DNA of 64,000 nt from Enoplolaimus lenunculus. Its lineage: Eukaryota > Nematoda > Enoplea > Enoplida > Thoracostomopsidae. The stretch is taken from contig JASANG010003752.1 of NCBI GenBank assembly GCA_030248215.1, positions 372,001 to 436,000 of the forward strand, in the 5' to 3' direction. Shown here one piece after another: positions 22,136 through 32,679 of the stretch (its first letter is position 1; every line of letters starts with the position of its first letter). A program made the position numbers and the translations under genes. Under the pieces are notes generated by a model, which saw nothing but the letters and a program-made list of their open reading frames with translations, made no database searches and was not told the origin of the DNA.

Positions 22136-25100
22136 ATGACCAACACATCCGTTCTTGAAGTGCCAGCATACAATCGAACGTTGATTATTGCCTCATCTGC
22201 CGTTCTGCCATTAAATCAAAGTCTTCCGCCTGCATCGCCGTATCCGGACTATTTTGTTGTCATTATTAGTATATTAATATTCTTCGTTAGTCTAACAACA
22301 GTTTTTGGCAATCTGCTCGTACTGGTTGCGTTTTATTTAGACAAATCCATTCGACAGCCGTCGAACTATTTCATTATTTCACTTGCGTTTTCTGATTTTT
22401 TAATCGGTATTGAAGGGTTCCCATTCTACTCGTTGTACGTTCTGCGAGGATTCAATTGGCCTTTGGGTCGGTTCAGTTGCGACCTGTGGCTAGCGGTCGA
22501 TTATTCTGTATGCCTAGCGTCAATCTATACCGTCTTACTGATAACAATTGATCGATTTTGTTCAGTTACCATACCGACCCGATACAGGACTTGGCGAACT
22601 AAACGGCGAATTCAACTAATCACTCTGCTCATTTGGATCATTCCGTCGATTTTGTTCGGCATTTCGATCCTTGGTTGGACATCGTTTACTGGCAAGCGAA
22701 TTATCGAAGAATGGCAATGTGAAGTACAATTTATGATCGGAAATCCTATATTTAATATGTGTATGTATATTGGATACTACTGGTCTACGCTAATTGTAAT
22801 GGTAGCGCTATATGTAGGAATTTATCGATCAGCGTATAAACTGCATAAACGTTCACAACAAAAACAAAAGCGACTATCAGTGCTAAATCGAATGCAAGCT
22901 GCAGTTGTATCAAGTGCAGCGCCGCTTGGGACTGTTATAAATGCAAGTATACCGGTAAATACCGCGGATACTCTGGCACGGCGAAGACGTAGTGGTAACG
23001 GAAGAGACGAAGGAAATAGTGGAACGTCAGATGATTGTGACCAGAATGATCATGCAGAAACAGTCAAGTCTGCTAAAACAAACGAAGATGTTAGTAGTCG
23101 ATTAGAAAGACGGCCTGAGAAAGGTAAGCATAACATATCGCATAGGATTTGCCAAATTTAAACGGGTGCACAGGAGTCACTTATTAATATTACTATTAAA
23201 ATTTCGCAAGGAAATGCAGCCGCATATTTGCAAAGGAATGTGTTTTTAATCTGAACCATGAGAAAATATTTATATGAACACCTTTCTCAGGTTCATATAA
23301 ATATTTTCTCATGGTTCAGATTAAAAACACATTCCTTTGCAAATATGCGGCTGCATTTCCTTCCGAAATGTTAATAGTAATATTAATAAGTGACTTCTGT
23401 GCACCCGTGTAAATTTGGCAAATCCTATGCGATAAGAACAATTTCTTGTGTTCTGAAATTTTGCAGTTTCAAAGTGCTTTTTAGCGAACATATTGTTGCA
23501 ACGTTGCAACTCGCTTGGAAACAGATTGTGGCCGTCAGAAGAACGATAAATTTTAAACACATCATGACCGGTGAGAAAGGCTACATCTGCACCCATCCAG
23601 GGATCAACCGGATATCCGGTTCCGTTTGTTCCGGTATATTATTGCTTGCCAGTAAACGACAAACTCCTATTCTGTGGTTTTCACCGAAGGGGCGTGCGCT
23701 AAAGGGATGATTTAAAATAGCAAAATCTCAACCAATAGTGCGTTTAACGTAACAGTAGTTATTTAATAGAAGGTGTCACAGTTTTTTTCCAGTAACGGTG
23801 GCTCATCCAATACCTGTCTGCATCTGTTTCTGCTCGTAAAACTAACATTTCTCAAGGGCTTCTACATTGTCTTAATGCTCATGTCTTCTCAAATAACGGC
23901 GGATTACCTGCTGCAATTTTAGCTCACGCAAACACACTTTCGAAATATATTTTTAAAAACAGAGAGTTTGCCTCTAAGTACACTTTACCACCTCCGTTTT
24001 CGTAATTTTTAGATTTAAGCATACAGCTTAGGTTATTCGTTTGCTTTAACTTAGCATGAGCTTATGCTTGTCCAAAAGCTTAGACTTAAACTTATTAAGT
24101 ATTCAAGGGTCGAAAGTTTAAAACAGCTAAACACCCGAAACTTAGTGACAAAAATGTAGACAATGCCTAACGGGTGCGGTATACGTTACTGTGCCGGACG
24201 CTGCTGCGCGTCGCTATGCGTTGCTAATAATACTAAATTATCTAAATTTGTGGCTTGCAATTCAGGTGACAAAGCGGTTGGTCGTCTACCATTGAAATGG
24301 GCAACAAAAGTGTCCCCGCTTGACGAATCATTACACCAGCATGCTCCTACGCCAAAACCCCGTGGCAAAAGCAGTATTGATTTTCAAAACTGTATTCCGT
24401 TACATGAAATTCAACCGCGGAGTTCAAAAGGTGCTATTAAATGTTCTCCAGCAGCCTGTGATCATGATATACCATACGCTGAACAACAGTCAAACTCTTC
24501 GACCAAATCTTGTGCATCATCAGTTTCAAACTCTCAGAAAATACTGAATAGCCTCCTCAAAGGGCGTTCAACATTTAGTCGTACACCTACTGAACGTGTA
24601 TTAGACAAAGATTGCCGGTTTCAGAGCAGATCACTAAACACACAATCTGCTAGTTTGCTTAAAAATTTAACTTTACGTCGATTGAAATCTAATTTAGAAT
24701 TAAAAACGTCAAATTATTTAATACCAAATATTGCTCAACCAATTAGTGCAGAAACCAATTGCGTTAGTAAGATAATTTCAAACAACACCTACAGTAATGT
24801 AAATTACAGTAATCAACAGTCGGTAGATTTCTTTGGGACCGAGACGTACACGGAAAACGCCACGAGGGCACATATGTCTTCTGAAGATACTATTGTGTGC
24901 CCTAAGGAACTAGTAGATTATCAGTTTGCCACTAAGCTTAATACAGGAATGGCCACAGAGCGAACACAACAATTCGACGAAAATTGGTCCAATCACTTAA
25001 ACTTTAGTGCGGCACTGTGGGCAAACTCAAATACACAAAATCATGGGTTAAATTTTGCTACAGTAGACCAAAATCCAATTGGCAAAACGAAATCATCCAA

Positions 25101-25721
25101 TACAAATCAATTGGGCAAAAATCCACAAACGTGCAATTCAAACTGCGACTCGCAATATTTGTGCTATACTACTCATGGTAGAAAATTAACTGCCAAAGAG
25201 CCGTGGTGTACCACTGTGAACCATGAAATAGTTGAATCTGTATCAGTGAACATTATTGATCTCAATCCTGTTGCGCTTGTGTTATGCAAATCAGATTTAG
25301 ACGATAGCAATAGCTCTTCTAGCGATGAATTTGAACAACCCAATACCCATAGATCTGGCAAGGCAAAGTGTGCTGAACGCTTTCAACAGCCATCCACTGG
25401 GTCAATTCTGGCAAATGACTCAAGTATGTCGTCGTTCGATCACAATCGAGACGAAAATTCACCAGTTTGGTATGAGCTTGAGCAGCTGTCGATTGTTTCG
25501 TACGGTTCGAAAATTTCCGATCCGGCTCTGCTGTCAAATCCAAGCTACTTGACGTCCCAAAGCGAAACCAGCGAACAATCTCCAATTCGAAACGCCGGTG
25601 ACATTGACGGTGAATACAATGATGGTAACCAAGGCAATTATCATTTGAATTCGAAAATCAACTGCTCAAATATTGAACAATTCGACTTAGGCGAACAAAA
25701 GCAGCAGCTGCAACAACGAAG

Positions 25722-25764
<43 letters not shown>

Positions 25765-27423
25765 CCACGACAACAACACACTGAATTAGCGATGTTGAAT
25801 GGTATAAGCAACATTAGTACGAATAATCACGGTAAACCTGAGCCACCAATAGCTGCTATAAAAGAAAAAGTAGTATTTCCAAATTTGCTTAATACAACAA
25901 AACCGGATCAGGAAACAGTAAGCTCAATGCTTAGACAGGAAGCAGCAACAAAAACAACAAATACAGCAGCCGAAAAAACAACAGTAGTAACAGAAACAAC
26001 ACCAACAACAGCAAGCACAACAACAACAACAACAACAAAACCAAGAACCAAAATGACAACAAAAACAATATCAGATTTCGTATCGTTCGAGCCATTTGTA
26101 ACTTCGCTACGAAAATGTAGTTTGATCGAAGATTTAGGAACCAGAAGGCAGAACATTGCACCGTTCAATGACACATTTCCGCTGTATGAAGAAGAATCAG
26201 TCGTCGCGTCCAGCGAACAACTCCATACGGTACTAATGAATAACTCATCTCAAACGCTATCCAATGGCTACCATGGTAACAGTATCGTAGCAGTCCAAAC
26301 TGGGACAACTCTGAATAACTTTGAAAAATTAAATTTAAAATATCCAATCAAAAAACAAGAAGACGACGAAGAAACGCTCGCCCAATTAGCGGAAAAAGAA
26401 GACACCAATTTGGGTACAAGCGTGACTCAAGAATCTCCAGTAGAACAACTGTTGTTGCTGCCGCAAACGCTGGCAAATTCTGACGACAAGTTTAATTATC
26501 AAAGCTCAACTTCGAAACCAAAACTTCCAAACGGTTCTTGTCTACACCAAAATAGACAAGATTCAAAAACAGCCTGTACCAACAGTTCGACAACAGATCC
26601 ATGTTCTTCAAACCAAAGCGTTGGTGCAGTCACAGTGGATGCGAGCCAGCGGAAAACCTTTCAAACCACACAACCAAAAGAAAGATCAAAAAACGCAGAT
26701 AACGATGGCGGAATACAACAACCAAAATACAACAACGATCGATGCAAAGAACAAGCAACGGTGCAACAATCATCCTCAAAAACGTTGAAGTCGTCAATGA
26801 AAAGTGTTCAAACGCTCAAATCTGGTGGCTCACGTGGTGATGGTGGCGGAACTACAACAAAATTCAAAGAACTCTACAGTTCTGATTCGTTGGACGATCT
26901 CGATGATTACGACCATCCAAGAAACAGATCAAGTCAACCAAAATCTCGACGCGACACTGGGTCATTCCACAGAGGACTGGCAACGTTCAAAGCGCTTGGC
27001 ACCGTCGTTGCGAGCGTCGGTCGGAAAAGCCGTAGGCATGTGGGTCTCGCTTCTACGCGCCGACCTTTAGCTCAGTCGCTGCTAGCGAAATCAGCGAGTT
27101 CGCGATTTAGCGGCACAGCCGCCCGGTATGCCACGGCCAGCGGCGGATGTGCAGCTAAAACTCGCAGCGAAAATCGCGCTCGAAAAGCGCTGCGAACAAT
27201 TACCGTAATCTTGGGAGCGTTCATTTTGTTTTGGACACCATTTTACGTACTAGCGACTGTGTATGGATTCTGTCCTGAGTGCGTTCCGACATGGCTGTTT
27301 GTGTCGAGTTATTATATGTGTTACATGAACAGCCCAATCAATCCGTTCTGTTACGCACTTGCGAACGCTCAGTTTCGAAAAGTGTTTGTGCGAATTCTTC
27401 GACTGGATTTTCACAAAACATGA
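22136..27423 (+). CDS. mAChR-B: Muscarinic acetylcholine receptor, protostome type B (two coding exons)
   Basis: A seven-helix G-protein-coupled receptor for acetylcholine at the plasma membrane. Exon 1 is 22,136-23,123 and exon 2 is 24,266-27,423. The junction G|GT keeps phase and gives 1381 aa. Three N-glycosylation sequons lie at N3, N13 and N27. Helices 1-5 span about residues 40-230, with N59, D87, the C115-C195 disulfide pair, ligand-anchoring D122, DRF 139-141 and W167. Loop 3 runs about 235-1298 and is rich in Ser, Asn, Gln and Thr, with a polyglutamine run. Helix 6 carries FWTPF (W1319, P1321) and helix 7 carries [14 protein letters not shown]; the protein ends soon after. [20 protein letters not shown] is closest to insect mAChR-B and nematode GAR-2, which couple to Gi/o (known of the family). 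Position 6.51 is Phe where other muscarinic receptors have Tyr. A less likely alternative is a related aminergic orphan. Confidence 0.92.
23137..23433. repeat. 297-bp near-perfect palindrome in the receptor intron
   Basis: The left arm 23,137-23,279 and right arm 23,291-23,433 are 143 nt each and differ at only about four positions. The loop is 11 nt (ACCTTTCTCAG). It begins 13 nt after the exon-1 donor GGTAAGC. No duplicated target site is obvious, and it could be a recent inverted duplication or a foldback element. Confidence 0.85.
23440..24265 (+). other. Remainder of the receptor intron
   Basis: Non-coding. It contains TATCCGGTTCCG-type words at about 23,606-23,637, and a TTAGGC-MITE remnant at about 24,010-24,100. 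The final 90 bp before the acceptor (GGACGCTGCTGCGCGTCGC and GCGTTGCTAATAA) are related to sequence at 38,020-38,080. The acceptor is TTGCAATTCAG. Confidence 0.55.
25701..25775 (+). repeat. CAA repeat encoding polyglutamine in receptor loop 3
   Basis: About 19 CAA codons, lightly interrupted by CGA and CCA, encode a Gln tract. Almost pure CAA suggests recent replication slippage. A second low-complexity ACA/ACC tract at about 25,945-26,080 encodes a Thr-rich segment. Confidence 0.85.
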
Positions 27424-27864
27424 CGAGTGCTAAGAGCGCAGCAGAAAGGGGGCAACGGAGGAACCGGCCCCATCATTCTTTCAAAAGCAAAACTGTGTAT
27501 TATGATTTAAAGATAAAATTGTCTTTGACTTGTCGCTCGCTTTAGTCGTGTGCGCAAGGCTGAGCGTCACTGGCGTAATGAGTTGATGTGTGCTAGCTTG
27601 AAGGTCCGATTTTGTATAGTACTGTCGCATGAAAAATAACCCTCATAAAGAAACCCCGAAAATTATTCCTTGTGAAAAAATTACTTTCTCCCTGGCGAAT
27701 GTTTTTAAACGAAATTAACGTTTAGTTTAGATTATCAAACTAATCTCAACATACTCTCCACTCATAATAAGAGCTCCTGACGATGAAGCTAAATTAAGAT
27801 CTTAAGCTGCGTAGCAGTAGCATACGCATTTTTCCTAAGTCAAAACAATACGCCTCAGCGTAAA

Positions 27865-27870
27865 AATAAA
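27865..27870 (+). terminator. Candidate poly(A) signal for the receptor gene
   Basis: AATAAA, about 440 nt after the receptor stop codon. It is the first canonical hexamer I noticed on this strand downstream of the gene. It lies in MITE-like sequence. Confidence 0.4.
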
Positions 27871-27919
27871 TCTAAAACTAAACCTAAGCCAAAGGAAAAA
27901 GTATGAAACTAAAGCATGG

Positions 27920-27925
27920 TTTATT
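27920..27925 (-). terminator. Candidate poly(A) signal for the exonuclease gene
   Basis: AATAAA on the minus strand, about 100 nt after the stop at 28,026. If both signals are used, the two convergent transcripts would overlap at their 3' ends. Confidence 0.4.
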
Positions 27926-28025
27926 GCAGTTTTGCATAAAAAACCTCAAAAATAAACAAGAGCGAAGGTCAATAATTACCTAAAACTCGACGCTTAACCG
28001 AACAAAACAAAATAGAATTGATTTC

Positions 28026-31000
28026 TTAATTTCGCAGGTTTCGACGTTCTGCAGTTTGCTTCAAGGCGTTAAATATTGCCACGCTTGCCTAAAATAGGTA
28101 ATATAATGCATGCAAGTATGAGCCCATGAATAGAACAGGCCGGAACAGTGGTATAAAGATATTCCTAAGCCTAAGCCTAAGCCTAAACGTAAGCGGCCCA
28201 TGTATAGAACATGGCCACGGAAGAGTAGTATAAGCATATTCCTATTTCTAAGCCTAAGCCTAAGCCTAAGCGTATGGATGAGCCTATTCCTAAGCCTAAG
28301 CCTAAGCCTAAGCCTAAGCAAAAAATAGTCTAAAGCTTAAACTGACTCTATTATAGCCCCTGCGGAAAACGATCCGGCCCTGTTCTATACATGGGCCCAA
28401 GTAGGGATGTAGCCAGCATTCTGTAAACTAATTATTAAATTAATAAAAAATGAAAAGTGGAAGTTTTTGTGTTACCCCAACTGAAAAACATCTTAGGTTT
28501 ATTAAGCTTACGCTTAGACTTGGGCTTAAGCTTAGTAATATGCTTATACTACTGTTACGGCCCTGTTCTATACATTGGTTTTAAAATTCAATGGACAAAT
28601 AATTGCTATACGGGAAAGACCTGTAAACTCCTGTTTACACCCTTCGATGCAAGGTCTATTTCAAGTCAATTACGAAAAGCAGTGTTATAATAGCTGATCA
28701 TAATAGAGTTATAAATAATCGTAGATATTTCAAATTTTTGGCTAATCAACACGACATGTTACTGTTTATGTTTTTACGCAGCGCACTCAGATATAACAGA
28801 ACCAGTAAAATTCTGGTCAATGTTACTTTTTAGTGCGTAACAGTAGCCTAAACATATTCCAAAGCCTAAACCTCACTGCAACGATATATCTGCAACTAAG
28901 CCGAAGGCACACTGTAAGAATAAAATCTCAAACTAAACTTGAGCCAACGCGAAATTTTGGCCCACAGCTTAAACCAATTCAATTGCAATCCAGTAGCAGA
29001 ACGCGACGTCCCTAAAACTACACCGGAACCGAAATTTAGAGTTTAAATTTAGTAGTTAAAGCTTACGTATGCGTCAGTTGCAGCATATTTTAACTGATCT
29101 TGTGTTAACGGATGTTGATCCCATTGTGAACAGCGCACAGCATCGTCTTTCGGAATTGTGTGTTTCAGCTAAATAATAAATGAAGCCGTTGTTAATTATG
29201 GAAACCTGCCCACTGGGAAACATAGGCTGGGGGATTTGAGATTGCGTGTAGCCAGGATTCCATTTTCATTATTCAGTCATGTGTAAGTTTTTGAGAGCTC
29301 CATGCAAGTAACGGAAAAACAATTTTGACCTTGAGGATCCAGCAGGATATTATGAAGAATTGTTAATGCAGTTGTAGTGGAACTATATGTATTGAGCGAA
29401 GCTCGGGCATACTTACTTTTTTTGCCGGTCCAGTTAAACATTTCAAGCTTATAAAGCAAAAAAAACGCGTAAATCATGTTAATAGTCCTAATTCAGGCTT
29501 AACCAATCATTCAAATTAACCTTAAACCCCAATGAGAGGTTAACATCTCCACGATAAGCTTTCAAACGCAAAAGTAAAGTGTCCAAATAGAATCAGTGGT
29601 TTCTGAAATTCTCGTCGGACGGGCAGACGAGCGGATATCGCCACCTTTCTGCGGAATTCTAATTATACGCTATTCTGGAGCGGGCCGGCGGCAGGCAGCG
29701 GTTCCAAGTATGGTGTATCAGCAATTTAGGTAAAGAATATACTTTCGCCAAGGATACGTTCCTCAACGTGAAGACTTACGAATCTTCTACAAAGACCATC
29801 GAGACTCCAGTTTTGAGAGCAATTCAGTACTGCGTTCGCGTATGGAGATAATTCAACGCAAGCATTTTGAACAACGCCATGAACTGGAATTTTATAGTCG
29901 CGTTCCAGTTTCCAAAGATCACTAATAACAAATAATATGATGTGTATATACATTTTGCCAAGTTAAACACCGTCGTTGTTAACATTGAAAAATGGGAAGA
30001 TAAAACTCATTTTAAAATAGATAACCTTAACCTCTATTCACACCTGTAAGTTTTTGCTGCGAGAACTTACAGCTGTAAATTGCGCGCAGAAGTTGCATTT
30101 TTTCATTAGCCAATGAGATAGCGGCTGCAATAAATTCAGTGAACTTGCATGGTTATTCACGTATGTGAACTTAAATTACTAGCTATGATTTTCAATGAAT
30201 TATTTCCACCTGCAAGTTATTCGAGGGGGATTTTAGACAAAATTTGCAAGTGTCGATTGCCGCAGCAAGTTCTCGCAGCAAAAACTTGCACATGAATAGG
30301 GCTTTAGCCGAATTTGTGCAATTTTACAACATAATGAAACAGTGATTTCCAGAAAACAGGAATACTATTTTACACCCAGCCAGTCAACAAGTATTACTGC
30401 ATATATATAGTCACAGAATGTGATGGATAATAAATTTAAAATGTCATACATACTTGCACACACCTACGCCAACTTTCTTTATCTTCTGAGCTAAAATCAC
30501 CCTTCTTAGCGAAAATGGAATGCCTAAAATATAAAAAACGAAAATATACCGAAGATTATTTTTAACAAAATATTCATTTTTGGCATTAGTGTGTTAACTT
30601 GTAAATAATAATCTATATTGCCAATGTTACTTGTAGGGGCGTAACACGTGATTCAGCGTATTCCTAAGCTTAAGCCTAAGCGTTGCAAAAATGATTTCCT
30701 AAGCCTATGCCTAAGCCTAAGCAAAAAATGTAATCTAGAATCTAAAACTACTCTTATATAGAGTCACCAGAAACCTGAACGCCCCTTAAAGTAACATGGG
30801 CCATCTATGTTTGCAGCTGTGTTGGTCAATATCTAGAACAGGGCCGTGACAGTAGCTAAGCATGCACCTAAGTCTCACCCTACGCGTCAGAATGAGCTTA
30901 TACTTAAGCCTAAGCAAAAAACATAAACTATTGCAGTCCCAGCAAAAAAAGGTTCCTGCACTGATCTTTACATTATGCCGCAGTGTTTAACCTAACGCCA

Positions 31001-32679
31001 AACAGAGCTTAAAACAATCTGCGTATCCCAGTTGTTGTTACGACACTTCGCGTGCATAATAGCAGAAAGATTAAATGCTATAAATTTCAGTGAGCAGTAC
31101 AGCAATCGCTAACTCTAAAATTACAAACCCAGTGTAAACAGCTAGTGATACGCGGTAAACACATTTGATAATAAAAGTTTTTAAAGCGTATTTTTTACCG
31201 TTTCATAGTTCCGAAAAAACCACGTACGGGTTCATATTGAAAAAACATTCATCGTCAAATAATTATGATAAATTAGCAATCTACTAGAAAAACAATCGTA
31301 ACAGTTTCAACGAAAACCTCTAAAGCATTCTAAATGACAAAAATACTCACCTGATAATGCGGAAAGTTGAAATACGCAACAAAATTGATCCGACGGACAT
31401 ATTTGGATTACAGCGGCACGTTGTTGTTCGCTGGTGTACTTAACTGGCCATTCTAAATCGAATCCAACAACAATTTCGTCTCCAGGCAAATCTCTGAAAA
31501 CATTCATAATGGATTGATTGGTGTCTGTGTAGCAAGTCGTTTATACTTTGAACCAACAAGGATTCGTAGGAATTTGCACTCCTCTAGAAACGTATCAACT
31601 CCAGTATAAGCTGGTTATTTCAACCGTTGAGCTGGCCACAAGTCTATGCTTAATGCTTATTAGTAAAGAAGTCTGAAGTTCCCGGTTGTACTTACTTTGA
31701 ATCACAGCCCGTAGCCAGGTCGACATGCTAGAAGGGGCTAAAAAAGTTTTCACCAGGGGCATGCTAGGATTCCAGATAACTTACTAGCGAGGTTGAAACT
31801 TTTCTAGAAGCTAAAATTTTTCCAGGGCGGCTGAGTGGCCCTGGACACACCTACTCTTTCACAGACCCACCAGAAACTTGGACGCCCCTTAAAGTAACAT
31901 GAGCCACACAAACTGTGGCAACGCGCTGGACCATACCGTGCACACCAAATTCCAGTTTAAATAACGGTTTGGATCTGCCACTGATAAATGCGGCAAATGT
32001 CTTTTAAGTGAGATATAGTGTTTTCTATAATTCTGTAAAATTTTGGAAAACCAAGAAAAACACTTGTACGGGCAGTAGCCTAATCTGCAGAGAGCAAATA
32101 TCATATCTTCTTGCCCCCCCCACCACCCACCACCAAAAAACAAGAATAACAAAAACCAAAAATCCTTCCCCCAACCCAAGAAATACAAAAAACAACCCAA
32201 CCCCCAAATAAACCCCTCCCTAAGGTGGGAAGTTTTAGGCTTAAGCTTATACCCAATGCGCTCGCTCTTATACTTAACACGGGGCAAAAGATCAATGAAC
32301 AATCTATGCTTTGAAGCATTAGCATTAAACTCACATTAATGCGCACAGTAAGGGTGGCGCATTTACTTGTCAGGCTTAGGCTTAGGCTTAGGCTTAGGCT
32401 TAGGCTTAGGCTTATACGTTGCAGTCCGTCACTGTCCGTCCCTATCTCACTTGCGTTGTCGGGCGCGCAAAGCGACAGACGGCACCAGGCGACATTAAAG
32501 TTTCCAAAAGATATAGCGCCTCCTTAAGTTTTAAGTGGTAAGTTTTGTAGCAACTAAATATAATAGGCTTACAAAATTCGATTTGCAAACTCAGTTGTAT
32601 CCGCTTCAGAAGTTGCGTACAAAATTTCACCAGGAAACTGAAGATTTGGTCTGTTTAGGACGCAGTCCATTCTCGCCAT
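28026..32679 (-). CDS. WRNexo: Werner-type 3'-5' exonuclease, stand-alone (six exons)
   Basis: A DEDDy nuclease that trims DNA 3' ends in the nucleus. It is related to the exonuclease domain of human WRN and to insect WRNexo, with no helicase attached. Exons 5' to 3': 32,679-32,573; 31,493-31,351; 30,523-30,454; 29,921-29,780; 29,168-29,067; 28,088-28,026. Every junction has GT...AG and matching phase, giving 208 aa. Residues 13-21 (LQFPGEILY) match the domain start. Catalytic residues are D48 and E50 (GFDLEW), D108 (VGVCNDLWKL), and Y182 and D186 (KYAATDAY). WSLDGL (145-150) and RCSQW (166-170) also match WRN. The ATG at 32,679 gives a very short leader; an upstream exon is possible because an AG lies 13 nt before it. 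The last intron carries several MITEs. No frame damage is seen, so it is probably active. Confidence 0.9.
28120..28194. repeat. TTAGGC-bearing MITE, family A, half copy
   Basis: The left end AGCCCATGAATAGAACAGGC and the first hexamer block (four CCTAAG units) are cut off exactly where the next family A copy starts. Its right half is not present after that copy. Confidence 0.65.
28195..28397. repeat. TTAGGC-bearing MITE, family A, copy 6
   Basis: Inverted ends GGCCCATGTATAGAACATGG and CCTGTTCTATACATGGGCC enclose two arrays of near-perfect CCTAAG hexamers (three and five units). It abuts a half copy on the left and has no clear 8-bp duplication, so it may have arisen by recombination between copies. 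It lies in the last intron of the exonuclease gene. Confidence 0.8.
28481..28583. repeat. TTAGGC-bearing MITE, family A, right-half fragment
   Basis: GGCTTAAGCTTAGTAATATG, ACTACTGTTACGGCCCTGTT and CTATACATTGG form the right half of a family A element. The left half is missing. Confidence 0.6.
28815..28963. repeat. TTAGGC-bearing MITE, family B, decayed copy
   Basis: The left end GGTCAATGTTACTTTTTAGTG and TAACAGTAGCCTAAACATAT are recognisable. The interior and right end are strongly diverged. Confidence 0.45.
30029..30304. repeat. GTGCAAGTTTTTGCTGC-end MITE, copy 1
   Basis: Inverted ends of about 38 bp: CTATTCACACCTGTAAG plus TTTTTGCTGCGAGAACTT at the left, and AAGTTCTCGCAGCAAAAACT followed by TGCACATGAATAGGG at the right. 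The interior repeats shorter AACTTGC words. It lies in intron 3 of the exonuclease gene. Confidence 0.75.
30619..30802. repeat. TTAGGC-bearing MITE, family B, copy 2
   Basis: It runs from TGCCAATGTTACTTGTAGGG to GCCCCTTAAAGTAACATGGG plus CC. Flanks ATCTATAT and ATCTATGT match at 7 of 8 bases. It contains the family marker AAAATGTAATCTAGAATCTA. Confidence 0.8.
30824..30979. repeat. TTAGGC-bearing MITE, family A, copy 7
   Basis: It runs from GGTCAATATCTAGAACAGGG to CTGATCTTTACATTATGCC. Flanks GCTGTGTT and GCAGTGTT match at 7 of 8. It has few hexamers left and lies 21 bp from a family B copy. Confidence 0.7.
31708..31845 (-). repeat. CCCGTAGC-end foldback MITE, copy 7
   Basis: It starts AGCCCGTAGCCAGGTCGAC and contains GGCTAAAAAAGTTTTCACC and TTGAAACTTTTCTAGAAGC. 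It is joined directly to the right end of a family B TTAGGC MITE. Confidence 0.55.
31849..31904. repeat. TTAGGC-bearing MITE, family B, right-end fragment
   Basis: ACTCTTTCACAGACCCACCA, then GACGCCCCTTAAAGTAACAT and GAGCC, is the family B right end without the rest of the element. Confidence 0.65.
32109..32222. repeat. C/A-only low-complexity stretch
   Basis: About 114 nt made almost entirely of C and A on the plus strand (CCCCCCCC, ACCACC, AAAAAACAA, CCCCCAACCC), with only scattered G and T. It lies in intron 1 of the exonuclease gene. The minus-strand (transcript) version is a G/T-rich run with several GGG or GGGG blocks. Confidence 0.7.
32372..32415. repeat. Perfect (TTAGGC)7 array
   Basis: Seven uninterrupted GGCTTA units without MITE ends around them, in intron 1 of the exonuclease gene. 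TTAGGC is the nematode telomere repeat, but nothing here suggests a chromosome end. Confidence 0.85.

Larger units (their letters stand above)
27424..28025. other. Intergenic space between two convergent genes
   Basis: Between the receptor stop (plus) and the exonuclease stop (minus). It contains a decayed TTAGGC-MITE-like patch at about 27,800-27,950 and the best poly(A) signals of both genes. No further gene is seen. Confidence 0.6.

Noticed and set aside
29277-29477. Minus-strand frame with KYARASLNTYSS as the last exonuclease exon
   Set aside because: It looked like the YAATDAY block but lacks the catalytic Asp and is too short by about ten residues. The exon at 29,067-29,168 contains RCSQW and KYAATDAY with exact spacing and phase.
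31494-31524. Longer version of exonuclease exon 2 starting at 31,524
   Set aside because: The frame is open and reads plausibly, but the phase-2 donor of exon 1 fits only the acceptor at 31,494, which also gives continuous homology (FANRI-L-DLPGDE).
31889-32302. 137-codon minus-strand frame
   Set aside because: Its Gly/Phe/Trp-rich part is the C/A-only tract read on the other strand, and it lies within exonuclease intron 1.
32372-32415. CRISPR-like or regulatory array
   Set aside because: The hexamer repeats have no spacers, and the host is clearly an animal.
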